Shown here piece after piece: positions 57,046 through 64,000 of a stretch of DNA of 64,000 nt (the first letter of the stretch is position 1; each line of letters opens with the position of its first letter). The stretch lies in assembly GCF_012295615.1 (NCBI RefSeq), contig NZ_CP051183.1:3375001-3439000 (forward strand), in the 5' to 3' direction. The notes under the pieces were generated by a model, which worked only from the letters and a program-made list of their open reading frames with translations, had not been told where the DNA came from and did not search any database. The DNA comes from Bermanella marisrubri (GTDB lineage: Bacteria; Pseudomonadota; Gammaproteobacteria; Pseudomonadales; Oceanobacteraceae). The position numbers and the translations under genes are program-made.

Positions 57046-57963
57046 TTAGTTATCACTTTCGTCAAATACACTACGTACTGGAGAAGCAGGAACCTCTGGC
57101 ATACTCACCTTGTTACCTTCAACAGGACTTGGCTCATTGCTCGGAGAAACATCTGCTTGCTGAGAGGTATGCACCTGTTCAGCTGGCTTTTTTACTACTG
57201 GTTTTGCAGCTGGCTTCTTAGTCGCCGGCTTTTTCTTTGCTGCAGGCTTAGTCGCTGGCTTTTTAGCAGCCTTCTTCTCTGCAGCTTTCTTTTTAGCCGC
57301 TTCTTTTTTGGCTTTTTCAGCTTCTTTCTTTGCTTTCGCCTTTTCTTGAGCTTTTTGCTTGGCTAGTTTTGCTTTTTCTTTAGCTTTCTTATCTGCGGCT
57401 TTTTGCTTGGCAGCTTCTTCCTTTAAGAATGTCTTTTCTGCTGCTGCACGTACTTTTTCTACTTTTGCACGTTGCTTGGCTTCTTCTTTAATCGCAGTCA
57501 AAGCGTCTTTTGCCGATTGCGCAGTAGCTTTAGCTTCGGCTAACGCATTTTTAGCAACAGTGGCTTTTTTCTTAGCTGCATCTAACTGACGAACAGCCGC
57601 AGGGGTTTTCTTGGCTTTGACCTTAGCCTGTGCTTTAGCTTGAGCGTCTTTCGCTTTCTTCGCTGCAGTGGTCGCTTTCGCTACCGCTTTATCGGCTTTA
57701 GTTGCTTCTTTTGCAGCATCAGCTTCTTGCTTAGCACGCGCTTTAACTAGCTGAGCTACTAACTTAGAAATTTCATTCTCTAGCTTCGCTACTGGATCTT
57801 GTGTGCGTTTCGCAGTGGTCTTTTTAGCCGCTACTTTTTTAACGGGTGCGCGCTTAGCAGTCTTACGGGCCGGAGCTTTTTTCGCTGCTTTTTTTACCGC
57901 AGTCTTTTTAGCTTGAACTTTCTTAGTTGCTTTTTTTGCCGTCGCTTTTTTACGTGCAGCCAT
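57046..57963 (-). CDS. algP: AlgP-like Lys/Ala-rich protein
   Basis: A 305-residue protein dominated by Lys, Ala and Pro, with histone-H1-like KKA/KKP repeats (about residues 1-60 and 205-265) and a helical middle (VAKLENEISKLVAQLVKARAK). It resembles AlgP (AlgR3), a DNA-binding regulator linked to alginate in Pseudomonas. The last ~40 residues are acidic and Pro/Ser-rich. The ATG at 57963 is chosen because GAGG precedes it; the upstream in-frame extension is not like the family. Low-complexity repeats make homology hard to judge. Confidence 0.78.
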   Translation of the reverse strand: MAARKKATAKKATKKVQAKKTAVKKAAKKAPARKTAKRAPVKKVAAKKTTAKRTQDPVAKLENEISKLVAQLVKARAKQEADAAKEATKADKAVAKATTAAKKAKDAQAKAQAKVKAKKTPAAVRQLDAAKKKATVAKNALAEAKATAQSAKDALTAIKEEAKQRAKVEKVRAAAEKTFLKEEAAKQKAADKKAKEKAKLAKQKAQEKAKAKKEAEKAKKEAAKKKAAEKKAAKKPATKPAAKKKPATKKPAAKPVVKKPAEQVHTSQQADVSPSNEPSPVEGNKVSMPEVPASPVRSVFDESDN

Positions 57964-58044
57964 TAGGTGTACCTCTAGGATTCGTGTGTGGGTCCAGCAA
58001 TTATACAAAGACAAAATTTAGAATCTAGTTAAAAAATGACCGAT

Positions 58045-58782
58045 TCAGTTTTTTTGTCCGTTTTGCGTGTGCAAATGATAGTTTAGCCAGTCTAAAAGTG
58101 GCTGCCATTCTTTTATATCTTTTTCTAACGGCTGAGAAAAATCAAAAATACCCATTCCATATTCTGCGGCGCGAATATAATGCTGAGTATCACGTAAGCT
58201 TGTAATAAAAGGGATATTCAAGCTGTTGAGGAAAATTTCTAATTTGGTGTAACCCAGCGTATTGCGTTTTACACGGTTAGCAATGACAGCAATCGGTTTT
58301 GGTTCACGTCGAAATCCCGGACTGAGTAACACATCTTTAATAAAACCCGTAGCGGCTCGTATATCAATTGCCGATGGAACAACGGGAATCAAAATAACAT
58401 CACAATGCTTTAAATGATCCGCCAGCTCATATCCGCTCGTGCCTGCCGGAGTATCAATTATAATGTGCGTAGAATCACTGGGGGCACGTAATTGAAAACT
58501 GCGTGTAGAGTGAGTATCGCCTTTACGATAGGCAGGAATACTATAAATATCAGGAAGCTTGTTACTACGGGCTTGTAACCATTGAGTGCTGGACCCCTGA
58601 GGGTCATGATCTATCAGAGCAACTTTGTTATCACGATGAGCAAAGTAAGATGCAAGGTTAGTGGCCACGGTGGTTTTACCTGAGCCGCCTTTACCATTAG
58701 CAATCAAAATACGCTTTGGCATCTTGCGCTCAACCACTCTTGGCTTAACATTTCTGTTAATTGAATAGTCTGTCGGTGGCAT
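58045..58782 (-). CDS. Orphan ParA/MinD-family ATPase
   Basis: A 245-residue deviant Walker-A ATPase. The motif GKGGSGKTT (residues 30-38) carries the signature first Lys. IDHDPQGSSTQWLQ and IIIDTPAG complete the switch regions, and PVVPSAIDIRAA follows. Such proteins position plasmids, chromosomes or protein clusters. There is no ParB gene beside it, so it is not a normal segregation pair. It is next to algP and divergent from the DUF4124 gene. AGAAGG precedes the ATG, but MPKR at residue 21 is an alternative start. Confidence 0.87.
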   Translation of the reverse strand: MPPTDYSINRNVKPRVVERKMPKRILIANGKGGSGKTTVATNLASYFAHRDNKVALIDHDPQGSSTQWLQARSNKLPDIYSIPAYRKGDTHSTRSFQLRAPSDSTHIIIDTPAGTSGYELADHLKHCDVILIPVVPSAIDIRAATGFIKDVLLSPGFRREPKPIAVIANRVKRNTLGYTKLEIFLNSLNIPFITSLRDTQHYIRAAEYGMGIFDFSQPLEKDIKEWQPLLDWLNYHLHTQNGQKN

Positions 58783-58927
58783 ACCTTAGCCTTCTCTGGA
58801 CGGTCATATCGTTTCCTTACCCGTTACGAGTCTTTCACCTCGATTTAGTCTAAAATGTTGTCCTTCAACAATCCAGAACATAATTACTAGTGTTAGGGCG
58901 AGTACCGAAAGGCCCAAGGAACAACCT

Positions 58928-59455
58928 ATGAAAATCTTCTACAAGCTAATCATACTTGCTTTGTTACTCGCATTCGTGAGTCCGTTTTTAATTAAGGGCT
59001 CCAATGGCCAACCACTGTGGGACATTAAACGCTGGTTTCAAGAAGCCAAGTATGATGCTAAACATTCTATTCAATCGGCCAAGCAAAGTGTTTCTCAATC
59101 TCTACTCTCCCTTCAAAACGACGATAGCACTCAAACCCCGCAGGCGAGTGGTTTATATCGATACCGCGATGATAATGGCAAGTGGGTTTATACAGATCAA
59201 AAGCCAAAAGGCCATAATGTTGAATCTGTCACACTTAAAGAAGAAGTAGCAACCTTAAAAACCATAACTTTGCCGGAAGGGTTTGGAGAAAAACACGGCA
59301 AAGACTCGAAAACCGAAAAACTCGATCTAAATCAGGGTGCTACACCGTTCACCACAGCACCTCTCAGTGAACTCCCAAAAACCATGAAGAACTTAGAGGC
59401 AATCCAAGAAAAATTCGAAAAGCGACAACAAGAACTTGATCAAGCCATACAATAA
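58928..59455 (+). CDS. DUF4124 domain membrane-anchored protein
   Basis: A 175-residue protein with an N-terminal hydrophobic anchor (about residues 5-22). A DUF4124 domain follows (about 75-105), with GLYRYRDDNGKWVYTDQKP, the typical Trp-Tyr-Thr-Asp motif. The C-terminus is a coiled coil. Likely periplasmic. AAGGA precedes the ATG. It ends immediately before the convergent WD40 lipoprotein gene, with no base between the two stops. Confidence 0.82.
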   Translation: MKIFYKLIILALLLAFVSPFLIKGSNGQPLWDIKRWFQEAKYDAKHSIQSAKQSVSQSLLSLQNDDSTQTPQASGLYRYRDDNGKWVYTDQKPKGHNVESVTLKEEVATLKTITLPEGFGEKHGKDSKTEKLDLNQGATPFTTAPLSELPKTMKNLEAIQEKFEKRQQELDQAIQ

Positions 59456-60412
59456 TCATGGATAATTCATGTGGTATACACTGCCATTGGCACCGATTGC
59501 TCGAATCCCTTTCGAGTGAAAGCTTACATCTTCGACCTGGGTATTCTTAGTTACCCACGGATTGTTCACCGTAAGCTTCCATGTTTGCAATAGACTGCCA
59601 TCTTCGGGTTGCCACAAATGTACTTGCCCACTGGAAGCTCCTGTTACTAACAAGCCATTGTCGCTAGCAAACCGTGCCGCAAGAAAAACACCTGCGCCGA
59701 TATCCAATTTGGCTAAGCTTTTACCGTTACTTAAATCCCATATATGACTTTCATCTCTATGACTCGAAGCAAAAGCCAAACGTCCGTCATCACTAATGGA
59801 GACCACCTTGATCTGATTAAGTAGTCGCCATTCATGCAACATATTACCTGAAGTTAGATCCCACACTCGGACCAATGAATCATCACCTCCTGTAATGGCG
59901 AAACGTCGATCCGGGGTCATATCAACAGTTTGCACAATTCCTTCATGACTTAAGCGGCGTTGTACACCACCATTCTGTATGTCAAACAAAGCAGCTTCAT
60001 AACTGCGCAAACCTAACAGAGCTAAACGTCCATCATTATCAAGGTCCATATCTTCGATGTCGGCCGGCGCTTGCCACATCCAAAATGCCTCACCGTCTTG
60101 GGTATTCCACAATACAATTCGCCTTAATTCAGCGGTTGCCGCATATTTACCATTATCACTGATGGCTGATGCAATAATATTGCTTTGCTGCTCAGCTTCG
60201 TGGTTCCAGTTATACAGACGCTCTAACGGCTGTAACTGCCAATAACTACCACCGTGGTGAATCGAGCCTATCAGGGCATGATCACCATTGGCTTGCAATG
60301 CAGCACTGAAAACCCCTTGCTTTGCGGTATCCCATTTTTCATCGGGATCAATGCCACTGGTGCAAGCACTAAGAAAAGAAAGCGCAATTAGAAACCATGT
60401 TGGTTTAAACAC
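59456..60412 (-). CDS. WD40-repeat lipoprotein
   Basis: A 318-residue lipoprotein with a lipobox LSAC (Cys17) and about six or seven WD40-like blades, for example FAITGGDDSLVRVWDLTSG and LLVTGASSGQVHLWQPEDG. It should fold as a periplasmic-facing beta propeller that holds other proteins. The GTG at 60412 is chosen because GAGG precedes it. It is convergent to the DUF4124 gene. Partner and role are unknown. Confidence 0.85.
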   Translation of the reverse strand: MFKPTWFLIALSFLSACTSGIDPDEKWDTAKQGVFSAALQANGDHALIGSIHHGGSYWQLQPLERLYNWNHEAEQQSNIIASAISDNGKYAATAELRRIVLWNTQDGEAFWMWQAPADIEDMDLDNDGRLALLGLRSYEAALFDIQNGGVQRRLSHEGIVQTVDMTPDRRFAITGGDDSLVRVWDLTSGNMLHEWRLLNQIKVVSISDDGRLAFASSHRDESHIWDLSNGKSLAKLDIGAGVFLAARFASDNGLLVTGASSGQVHLWQPEDGSLLQTWKLTVNNPWVTKNTQVEDVSFHSKGIRAIGANGSVYHMNYP

Positions 60413-60498
60413 TACGTACCTCGCAATTGAAAAATACAATCAACCTTAGGACTAAGTGTAGGTGAGGAAGGGGCTTTTGCGAGTCTAGCTAGAACAGA

Positions 60499-60525
60499 GC
60501 CTATTCAACTTCTGGCTGAATAGGC
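60499..60525. terminator. Hairpin between rsd and WD40 gene
   Basis: GCCTATTCA and TGAATAGGC pair over 9 bp around a 9-base loop. It lies 22 bases beyond the rsd stop and upstream of the WD40 gene. There is no clear U-tract. Confidence 0.5.
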
Positions 60526-60546
60526 AACCATTTGATACTAATGAAT

Positions 60547-61023
60547 TTAGGCAGGTGTTTGCTTGTGTACGTTGTGTAAGTTTTCGATTAATTCGTCTTC
60601 AAGCTCAAAACGTTCTTCGAGTAGCTCTCCGATTTCAGAAAGATCTTTCGGCAAATCCGAAAGCTGCTCTAAACAATGCTCTGCGTTGTCATACTTATCG
60701 TTAAATTCAACACAGCGTTCAGTGATCTGTTCTAGTCGTGGGTAGTGCTTTCGCGCTAAATCAATACCACCATCATCATACTCTTGCGCTTCAAGCAGTA
60801 GTTTTTCGTAGATTTCAAAATGACCCGCGCTTAAGTAGTCCATTAAGACTTGGCAGAATGCTTCGACTTTAACGGATAGAGGAGTCTCCCTCGGACTAAA
60901 CGGCTTAAGACCACGGATGGCAAAATACAAAACCAACATATTTTGACGCTCACTTAACCAGCGATCAATTAGGTCGTGCACGCCTCCCCAGCGCTCCTGT
61001 GCGTCTTTGGTCGATTCCAACAT
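60547..61023 (-). CDS. rsd: Rsd/AlgQ anti-sigma-70 factor
   Basis: A 158-residue helical protein of the Rsd/AlgQ family, which binds sigma-70 region 4 and aids the switch to alternative sigma factors. The N-terminal DLIDRWLSERQNMLVLYFAI and FCQVLMDYLSAGHFEIYEKL are conserved. The ATG at 61023 is chosen because GGGGAA precedes it. It is near algP and dsbB, as in Pseudomonas algQ. The window also has 6S RNA and RMF, all stationary-phase regulators. Confidence 0.92.
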   Translation of the reverse strand: MLESTKDAQERWGGVHDLIDRWLSERQNMLVLYFAIRGLKPFSPRETPLSVKVEAFCQVLMDYLSAGHFEIYEKLLLEAQEYDDGGIDLARKHYPRLEQITERCVEFNDKYDNAEHCLEQLSDLPKDLSEIGELLEERFELEDELIENLHNVHKQTPA

Positions 61024-61209
61024 TGTTCTTCCCCTGTGTATGGACCAAGCCCCCAAGATTTGGCATGGTCCGCTATGAATCCGATGGGTTAATCAAAACT
61101 ACTAGTGACAGCCTACTACCAGCATACCTCACTAAGCAAATGCCCTTTGACGCTTTGCTCAGCTTTAAACTAACTCGCAAATATGTCGAGGTAAGATTTA
61201 ATATAGGCC

Positions 61210-61226
61210 GCGGTGATAACCACCGC
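61210..61226. terminator. Hairpin after dsbB
   Basis: GCGGTG and CACCGC pair over 6 bp around a 5-base loop about 80 bases beyond the dsbB stop. The rest of the 280-base gap (61024-61304) shows no gene and must hold the rsd promoter. Confidence 0.4.
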
Positions 61227-61304
61227 AAGCCGCAAAATTTGAATGTTTTTTTGCTTGTATTGCACAGCAATTTGCAATAAATTCGAGCAACCGAGATTCG
61301 TATT

Positions 61305-61829
61305 TTATCGTTCGGAATCATGCTTGGCGCGATATGCCATAACCAGAAAATAGGCGCTAATTAGTCCAAAGCCAATCATCCATACAAGTACCCATGCAGG
61401 CATGGATAAACCCAAGAAACTCCATACACCCTCTGCACAATTTCCATTACCACGTAACATGACAGCTAGCACATCCGCCCAAGGCAGGGTATCAACCATA
61501 TAATCTAAACTTGGGCCACAAGTGGGCACTTGGTCAGCGGGTAAGCTCTGAATCCAAACATGACGACCTGCGACAAATATCCCTAAAGCTGAACCCAGAG
61601 TCATCACAATGGAGCCTGTCCAAGCTGCGAATTTAGAATGCCAAAAGACAGCGCCTAAGGCCCCGATACCCACAATTAAAACAGCGATACGCTGCATAAT
61701 ACAAAGCGGACATGGATCCAAAAACATCACATATTCAAAGTAATAGGCAGAACCCAATAAACCCACACAAGATAAAAAAACCACTAATGCAAGATTACGA
61801 GGCGTCACCATCGACAAAGAAAGCGCCAT
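61305..61829 (-). CDS. dsbB: Disulfide bond formation protein DsbB
   Basis: A 174-residue inner-membrane quinone reductase with four membrane segments that reoxidises DsbA. The first Cys pair is CPLC (Cys40, Cys43) after the first span. The second periplasmic loop has Cys in VPTCGPSLD and in NGNCAEG. The ATG at 61829 is chosen because AAAGGA precedes it. It links disulfide formation to the ubiquinone pool whose synthesis genes lie elsewhere in the window. Confidence 0.94.
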   Translation of the reverse strand: MALSLSMVTPRNLALVVFLSCVGLLGSAYYFEYVMFLDPCPLCIMQRIAVLIVGIGALGAVFWHSKFAAWTGSIVMTLGSALGIFVAGRHVWIQSLPADQVPTCGPSLDYMVDTLPWADVLAVMLRGNGNCAEGVWSFLGLSMPAWVLVWMIGFGLISAYFLVMAYRAKHDSER

Positions 61830-61949
61830 AAAATTTCCTTTATTTTTTAGCAAAATCAACTTTTCGACCGCAAGTACGGCTCTGAGTTTATATAAGTCTC
61901 TGATTTTTTGACTATGCTAAATAGCAGAAACCAAATAAGGACGAGATTT

Positions 61950-62354
61950 ATGCGCAGTTTAACCGTTTTGTTGGTCAGTGTATTGATTTGCATGCAAACA
62001 TGGTCAGAAGAAGGCACAGGTGGAGGCGGTACTCAGTATGTTCACTTGCAGCCGGCATTCGTACTAAATTATGGCGAAAATAGTTCGGGAAAATTAAAGT
62101 ACATCCGCACCGACGTCGCATTACGAGTAACTGGCGCTGAAGCAGCCGGTAAAGTCAATCATCACCAGGCCTATATTAGAAACCAATTGGTTTTGCTACT
62201 TAGCCAGCAAACGGACGAAACTGTGAATACCGCAACTGGCAGAGAGGAACTTCGGCAGGTAGCGCTTGAAGAAGTTAAAGCCTTACTGAGTGAATTAGAA
62301 GGTAAACCCTATGTGGACGATTTATACTTCCAAAATTTTGTTGCGCAAAATTAA
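61950..62354 (+). CDS. FliL-like protein
   Basis: A 134-residue protein with an N-terminal signal-like hydrophobic segment (RSLTVLLVSVLICMQ) and a FliL-type domain (VHLQPAFVLNYG, then IRNQLVLLLSQQ and REELRQVALEEVKALL). FliL normally aids the flagellar stator, but no flagellar gene is near, so it may act on another system. The ATG at 61950 is chosen because AAGGA precedes it. It is followed by a strong terminator. Confidence 0.82.
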   Translation: MRSLTVLLVSVLICMQTWSEEGTGGGGTQYVHLQPAFVLNYGENSSGKLKYIRTDVALRVTGAEAAGKVNHHQAYIRNQLVLLLSQQTDETVNTATGREELRQVALEEVKALLSELEGKPYVDDLYFQNFVAQN

Positions 62355-62383
62355 ATACCTCACGCCACTGTATTTCTGGCAAT

Positions 62384-62410
62384 AAAAAAGGACGCAGTGC
62401 GTCCTTTTTT
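62384..62410. terminator. Bidirectional terminator
   Basis: AAAAAAGGACGC and GCGTCCTTTTTT pair perfectly around a 3-base loop. The T-tract on each strand serves the convergent fliL-like and rmf genes. Confidence 0.9.
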
Positions 62411-62432
62411 GTATGTAATTTCAAACACTTGG

Positions 62433-62633
62433 CTAAACACTGCTGCGCTTTAATCCATGTTTGATATCGTATTGCTCTTTACCGTCATGCCAACCGGCCT
62501 CCCAAGCATTGACGATCATTTCTGCCCTATACGGACAAACTAAAACGGGCTTGCCAACCATGCCTGCCATAAATCCGTGGCGATAGGCTTTTTCGAGGTT
62601 TTCAAGATCCCAGTTGTTTTCAACCAGTTCCAT
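62433..62633 (-). CDS. rmf: Ribosome modulation factor
   Basis: A 66-residue protein that converts 70S ribosomes to inactive 100S dimers in stationary phase. AYRHGFMAGMVGKP, CPY and WEAGWHDG match the RMF core, with a somewhat longer C-terminus than the 55-residue Escherichia protein. AGGAAA precedes the ATG. The leader at 62663-62693 holds two adjacent palindromes (AATACA..TGTATT and TATCAAGCTTGATA) that could be operators or RNA hairpins. It follows gshA on the same strand by 112 bases. Confidence 0.9.
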   Translation of the reverse strand: MELVENNWDLENLEKAYRHGFMAGMVGKPVLVCPYRAEMIVNAWEAGWHDGKEQYDIKHGLKRSSV

Positions 62634-62745
62634 AGGTCTTTTCCTGAGTTTTTTATGAATCTAATACACAGAGCTGTATTATCAAGCTTGATATTAGTCG
62701 TTTTGCGACGAGACTCATAACTTAGCCACATCCTTGTGACAGGCT

Positions 62746-64000
62746 TCACATTTTCTTACTGTACTCCGCTAAAAACGCAGCAAAGTCCATCTCTTCTTCC
62801 GATTCCATGCGCGCTTGCTCGTTTAGTGACTGCTCACTTAAGGATTGCCATTGTTGAATATCCAACTGACTTCTCTGGCGGGCGAAATACTCAGCGTGTT
62901 GCTGACCTAATGAAAAAGTAAAATCAGCAAAACTTTGCTGACGTTGCTTTAACTCGCGCAAGATCGTGGCACTAGGTGTAAGTTCAGGATTTTGCACACG
63001 TTTTTGCATTTCTAGTAACGCATCTTGATAGTGGTTTTGACCCGTCTTGCTATCCATCAATTCAGCCAGAGGTTGCATCGCTGCCAATAACTCTTCAGCC
63101 CAGTTGGTTAGCAGAACACGCTCTCCATGTCGCTCTAGAGTAAACTGAGGGTGACGACCATTTACCACCACCTGCTTTTGGTTGCGCGACACTTCCTGGC
63201 ATTCGGCGTCGCTCAATTTTGGACTGGGTTTGAACAGACAGTAACTCAAAAACAAGTCCATAAAGCGCACTTGCTCTAAACTCACGCCCAGCGGTTCAAA
63301 CGGATTCAAATCCAAACAACGTACTTCGATATACTCAACGCCATATTCATTCAACGATGTCAGTGGTTTTTCTCCACTGATGCTATTACGCTTAGGTCGA
63401 ACATCCGAATAATACTCGTTTTCGATCTGCAATAGATTGGTATTTAATTGCTTGTATTGTCCATTACTCTCTATGCCTATTTCTTCATAAGCGGGAACAC
63501 TCTGCCCCATGGCATGCTTTAAAGTTGCCGTATACGTGGGTAAACCATTAAAACAGACGAATAGTCCATCTTGTGCATTGTTTTGATAACCCAAGTCGCT
63601 CATGCGAAGGCTCGTGGCATAGGGTGAATACAAGGTATCATCGTCAAGGGCTTCTAAATTGTGCTGTTTACCATCGACAAAGCTTTTATCTAGAGCTGGG
63701 CTGGCACCAAATAAATAGAATAACAACCATGAGAAGCGTCGAAAATTACGAACCAAAGAGAAGTAACCTTGGCTAATGAAGTCTTTGTTTAACTCTGCTG
63801 ACTGCGTTTCAGCAAGTGCTTTCCAGATGCTCTCATCAACCGAGAAGTTATAGTGTACTCCAGCGATGCATTGCATCTTTCGCCCATATCGATGCCACAA
63901 TCCGTGCCGATAGATATGTTTCATTTGACCGATATTGGATGTACCGTATTCAGCAATAGGCACATCTAACTCATCTTCGATAATACAGGGCATGGAAGCG
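62746..64000 (-). CDS. gshA: Glutamate-cysteine ligase, partial
   Basis: The C-terminal part of glutamate-cysteine ligase, the first step of glutathione synthesis. About 418 residues are present; the N-terminal ~100 lie beyond the right edge. YGTSNIGQMKHIYRHGL, GVHYNF, YLFGASPA, YATSLRMSDLGY and EYIEVRCLDLNPF match Escherichia GshA in order. The window edge, not a mutation, truncates it. Glutathione links it to the CydDC exporter and the hydroquinone reductase in the window, though not by operon. Confidence 0.96.
   Translation of the reverse strand, partial: ASMPCIIEDELDVPIAEYGTSNIGQMKHIYRHGLWHRYGRKMQCIAGVHYNFSVDESIWKALAETQSAELNKDFISQGYFSLVRNFRRFSWLLFYLFGASPALDKSFVDGKQHNLEALDDDTLYSPYATSLRMSDLGYQNNAQDGLFVCFNGLPTYTATLKHAMGQSVPAYEEIGIESNGQYKQLNTNLLQIENEYYSDVRPKRNSISGEKPLTSLNEYGVEYIEVRCLDLNPFEPLGVSLEQVRFMDLFLSYCLFKPSPKLSDAECQEVSRNQKQVVVNGRHPQFTLERHGERVLLTNWAEELLAAMQPLAELMDSKTGQNHYQDALLEMQKRVQNPELTPSATILRELKQRQQSFADFTFSLGQQHAEYFARQRSQLDIQQWQSLSEQSLNEQARMESEEEMDFAAFLAEYSKKM

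Noticed and set aside
57157-57589. Phe/Leu/Ser-rich open frames on the plus strand
   Set aside because: They are the antisense reading of the Lys/Ala repeats of the AlgP-like gene and have no RBS.
60999-61280. 93-residue plus-strand frame between rsd and dsbB
   Set aside because: It runs over the rsd start and promoter, has no RBS and an unlikely composition.
62540-62749. 69-residue minus-strand frame over the rmf leader
   Set aside because: It overlaps rmf in another frame, has no RBS and no family resemblance; rmf explains the region.

Overview
The window looks like a chromosomal segment of a marine-type gammaproteobacterium in the Pseudomonadales/Oceanospirillales range. This is inferred from gene content and order, not from a database search. 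The blocks leuS-lptE-holA, ubiI-ubiH-pepP-ygfB with zapA-6S RNA-fthC, hemC-D-X-Y, algP/rsd/dsbB and hemB/ppk match, in broken-up form, the neighbourhoods seen in Pseudomonas. Base composition is moderate. No tRNA, rRNA, insertion sequence, prophage or CRISPR array was seen.

Layout. 0.1-4.2 kb: leuS, lptE, holA. 4.4-8.5 kb: an unrecognised 195-aa protein, a TonB-dependent receptor and a glutathionyl-hydroquinone reductase. 8.6-15 kb: trmL, the ubiquinone hydroxylases ubiI/ubiH, pepP, a UPF0149 protein, the divergent zapB-like/zapA pair, 6S RNA and 5-formyl-THF cyclo-ligase. 15-19 kb: a small membrane protein and a divergent histidine kinase/HD-domain response regulator pair. 18.9-22.4 kb: three envelope lipoproteins in one operon (COG3014, LpoB-like, LPP20-like). 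22.5-25.4 kb: alpha/beta hydrolase, thioesterase and an acidic calcium-loop protein. 25.5-33.8 kb: the central-carbon cluster tkt-epd-pgk-fba, split by two plus-strand genes for secreted proteins (DUF2135/TPR and a polysaccharide deacetylase) and carrying two copies of a ~118-bp hairpin repeat. 34-37.6 kb: small membrane protein, diguanylate cyclase, lrgBA, a duplicated DnaA-box-bearing repeat and an enoyl-CoA hydratase. 37.7-41.8 kb: hemCDXY. 41.8-44.7 kb: an A+T-rich Tle1-like (DUF2235) lipase with a putative lipoprotein immunity partner. 44.9-50.6 kb: cydABDC. 50.8-57 kb: thioesterase, hemB, ppk, an ABC-F ATPase and a TIGR02444 protein. 57-64 kb: AlgP-like Lys/Ala-rich protein, an orphan ParA, a DUF4124 protein, a WD40 lipoprotein, rsd, dsbB, a FliL-like protein, rmf and a gshA gene cut by the window edge.

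Functional themes: haem supply (hemB, hemCDXY) sits near a haem-dependent cyanide-insensitive-type bd oxidase with its CydDC assembly exporter. Stationary-phase control is represented by 6S RNA, Rsd and RMF, all in the window. Envelope maintenance is represented by LptE, the LpoB-like operon, LrgAB and DsbB. The least explained items are the paired hairpin repeats in the tkt/epd/pgk/fba cluster, the orphan lipase/lipoprotein module, and the tandem DnaA-box repeat between lrgA and the enoyl-CoA hydratase gene.
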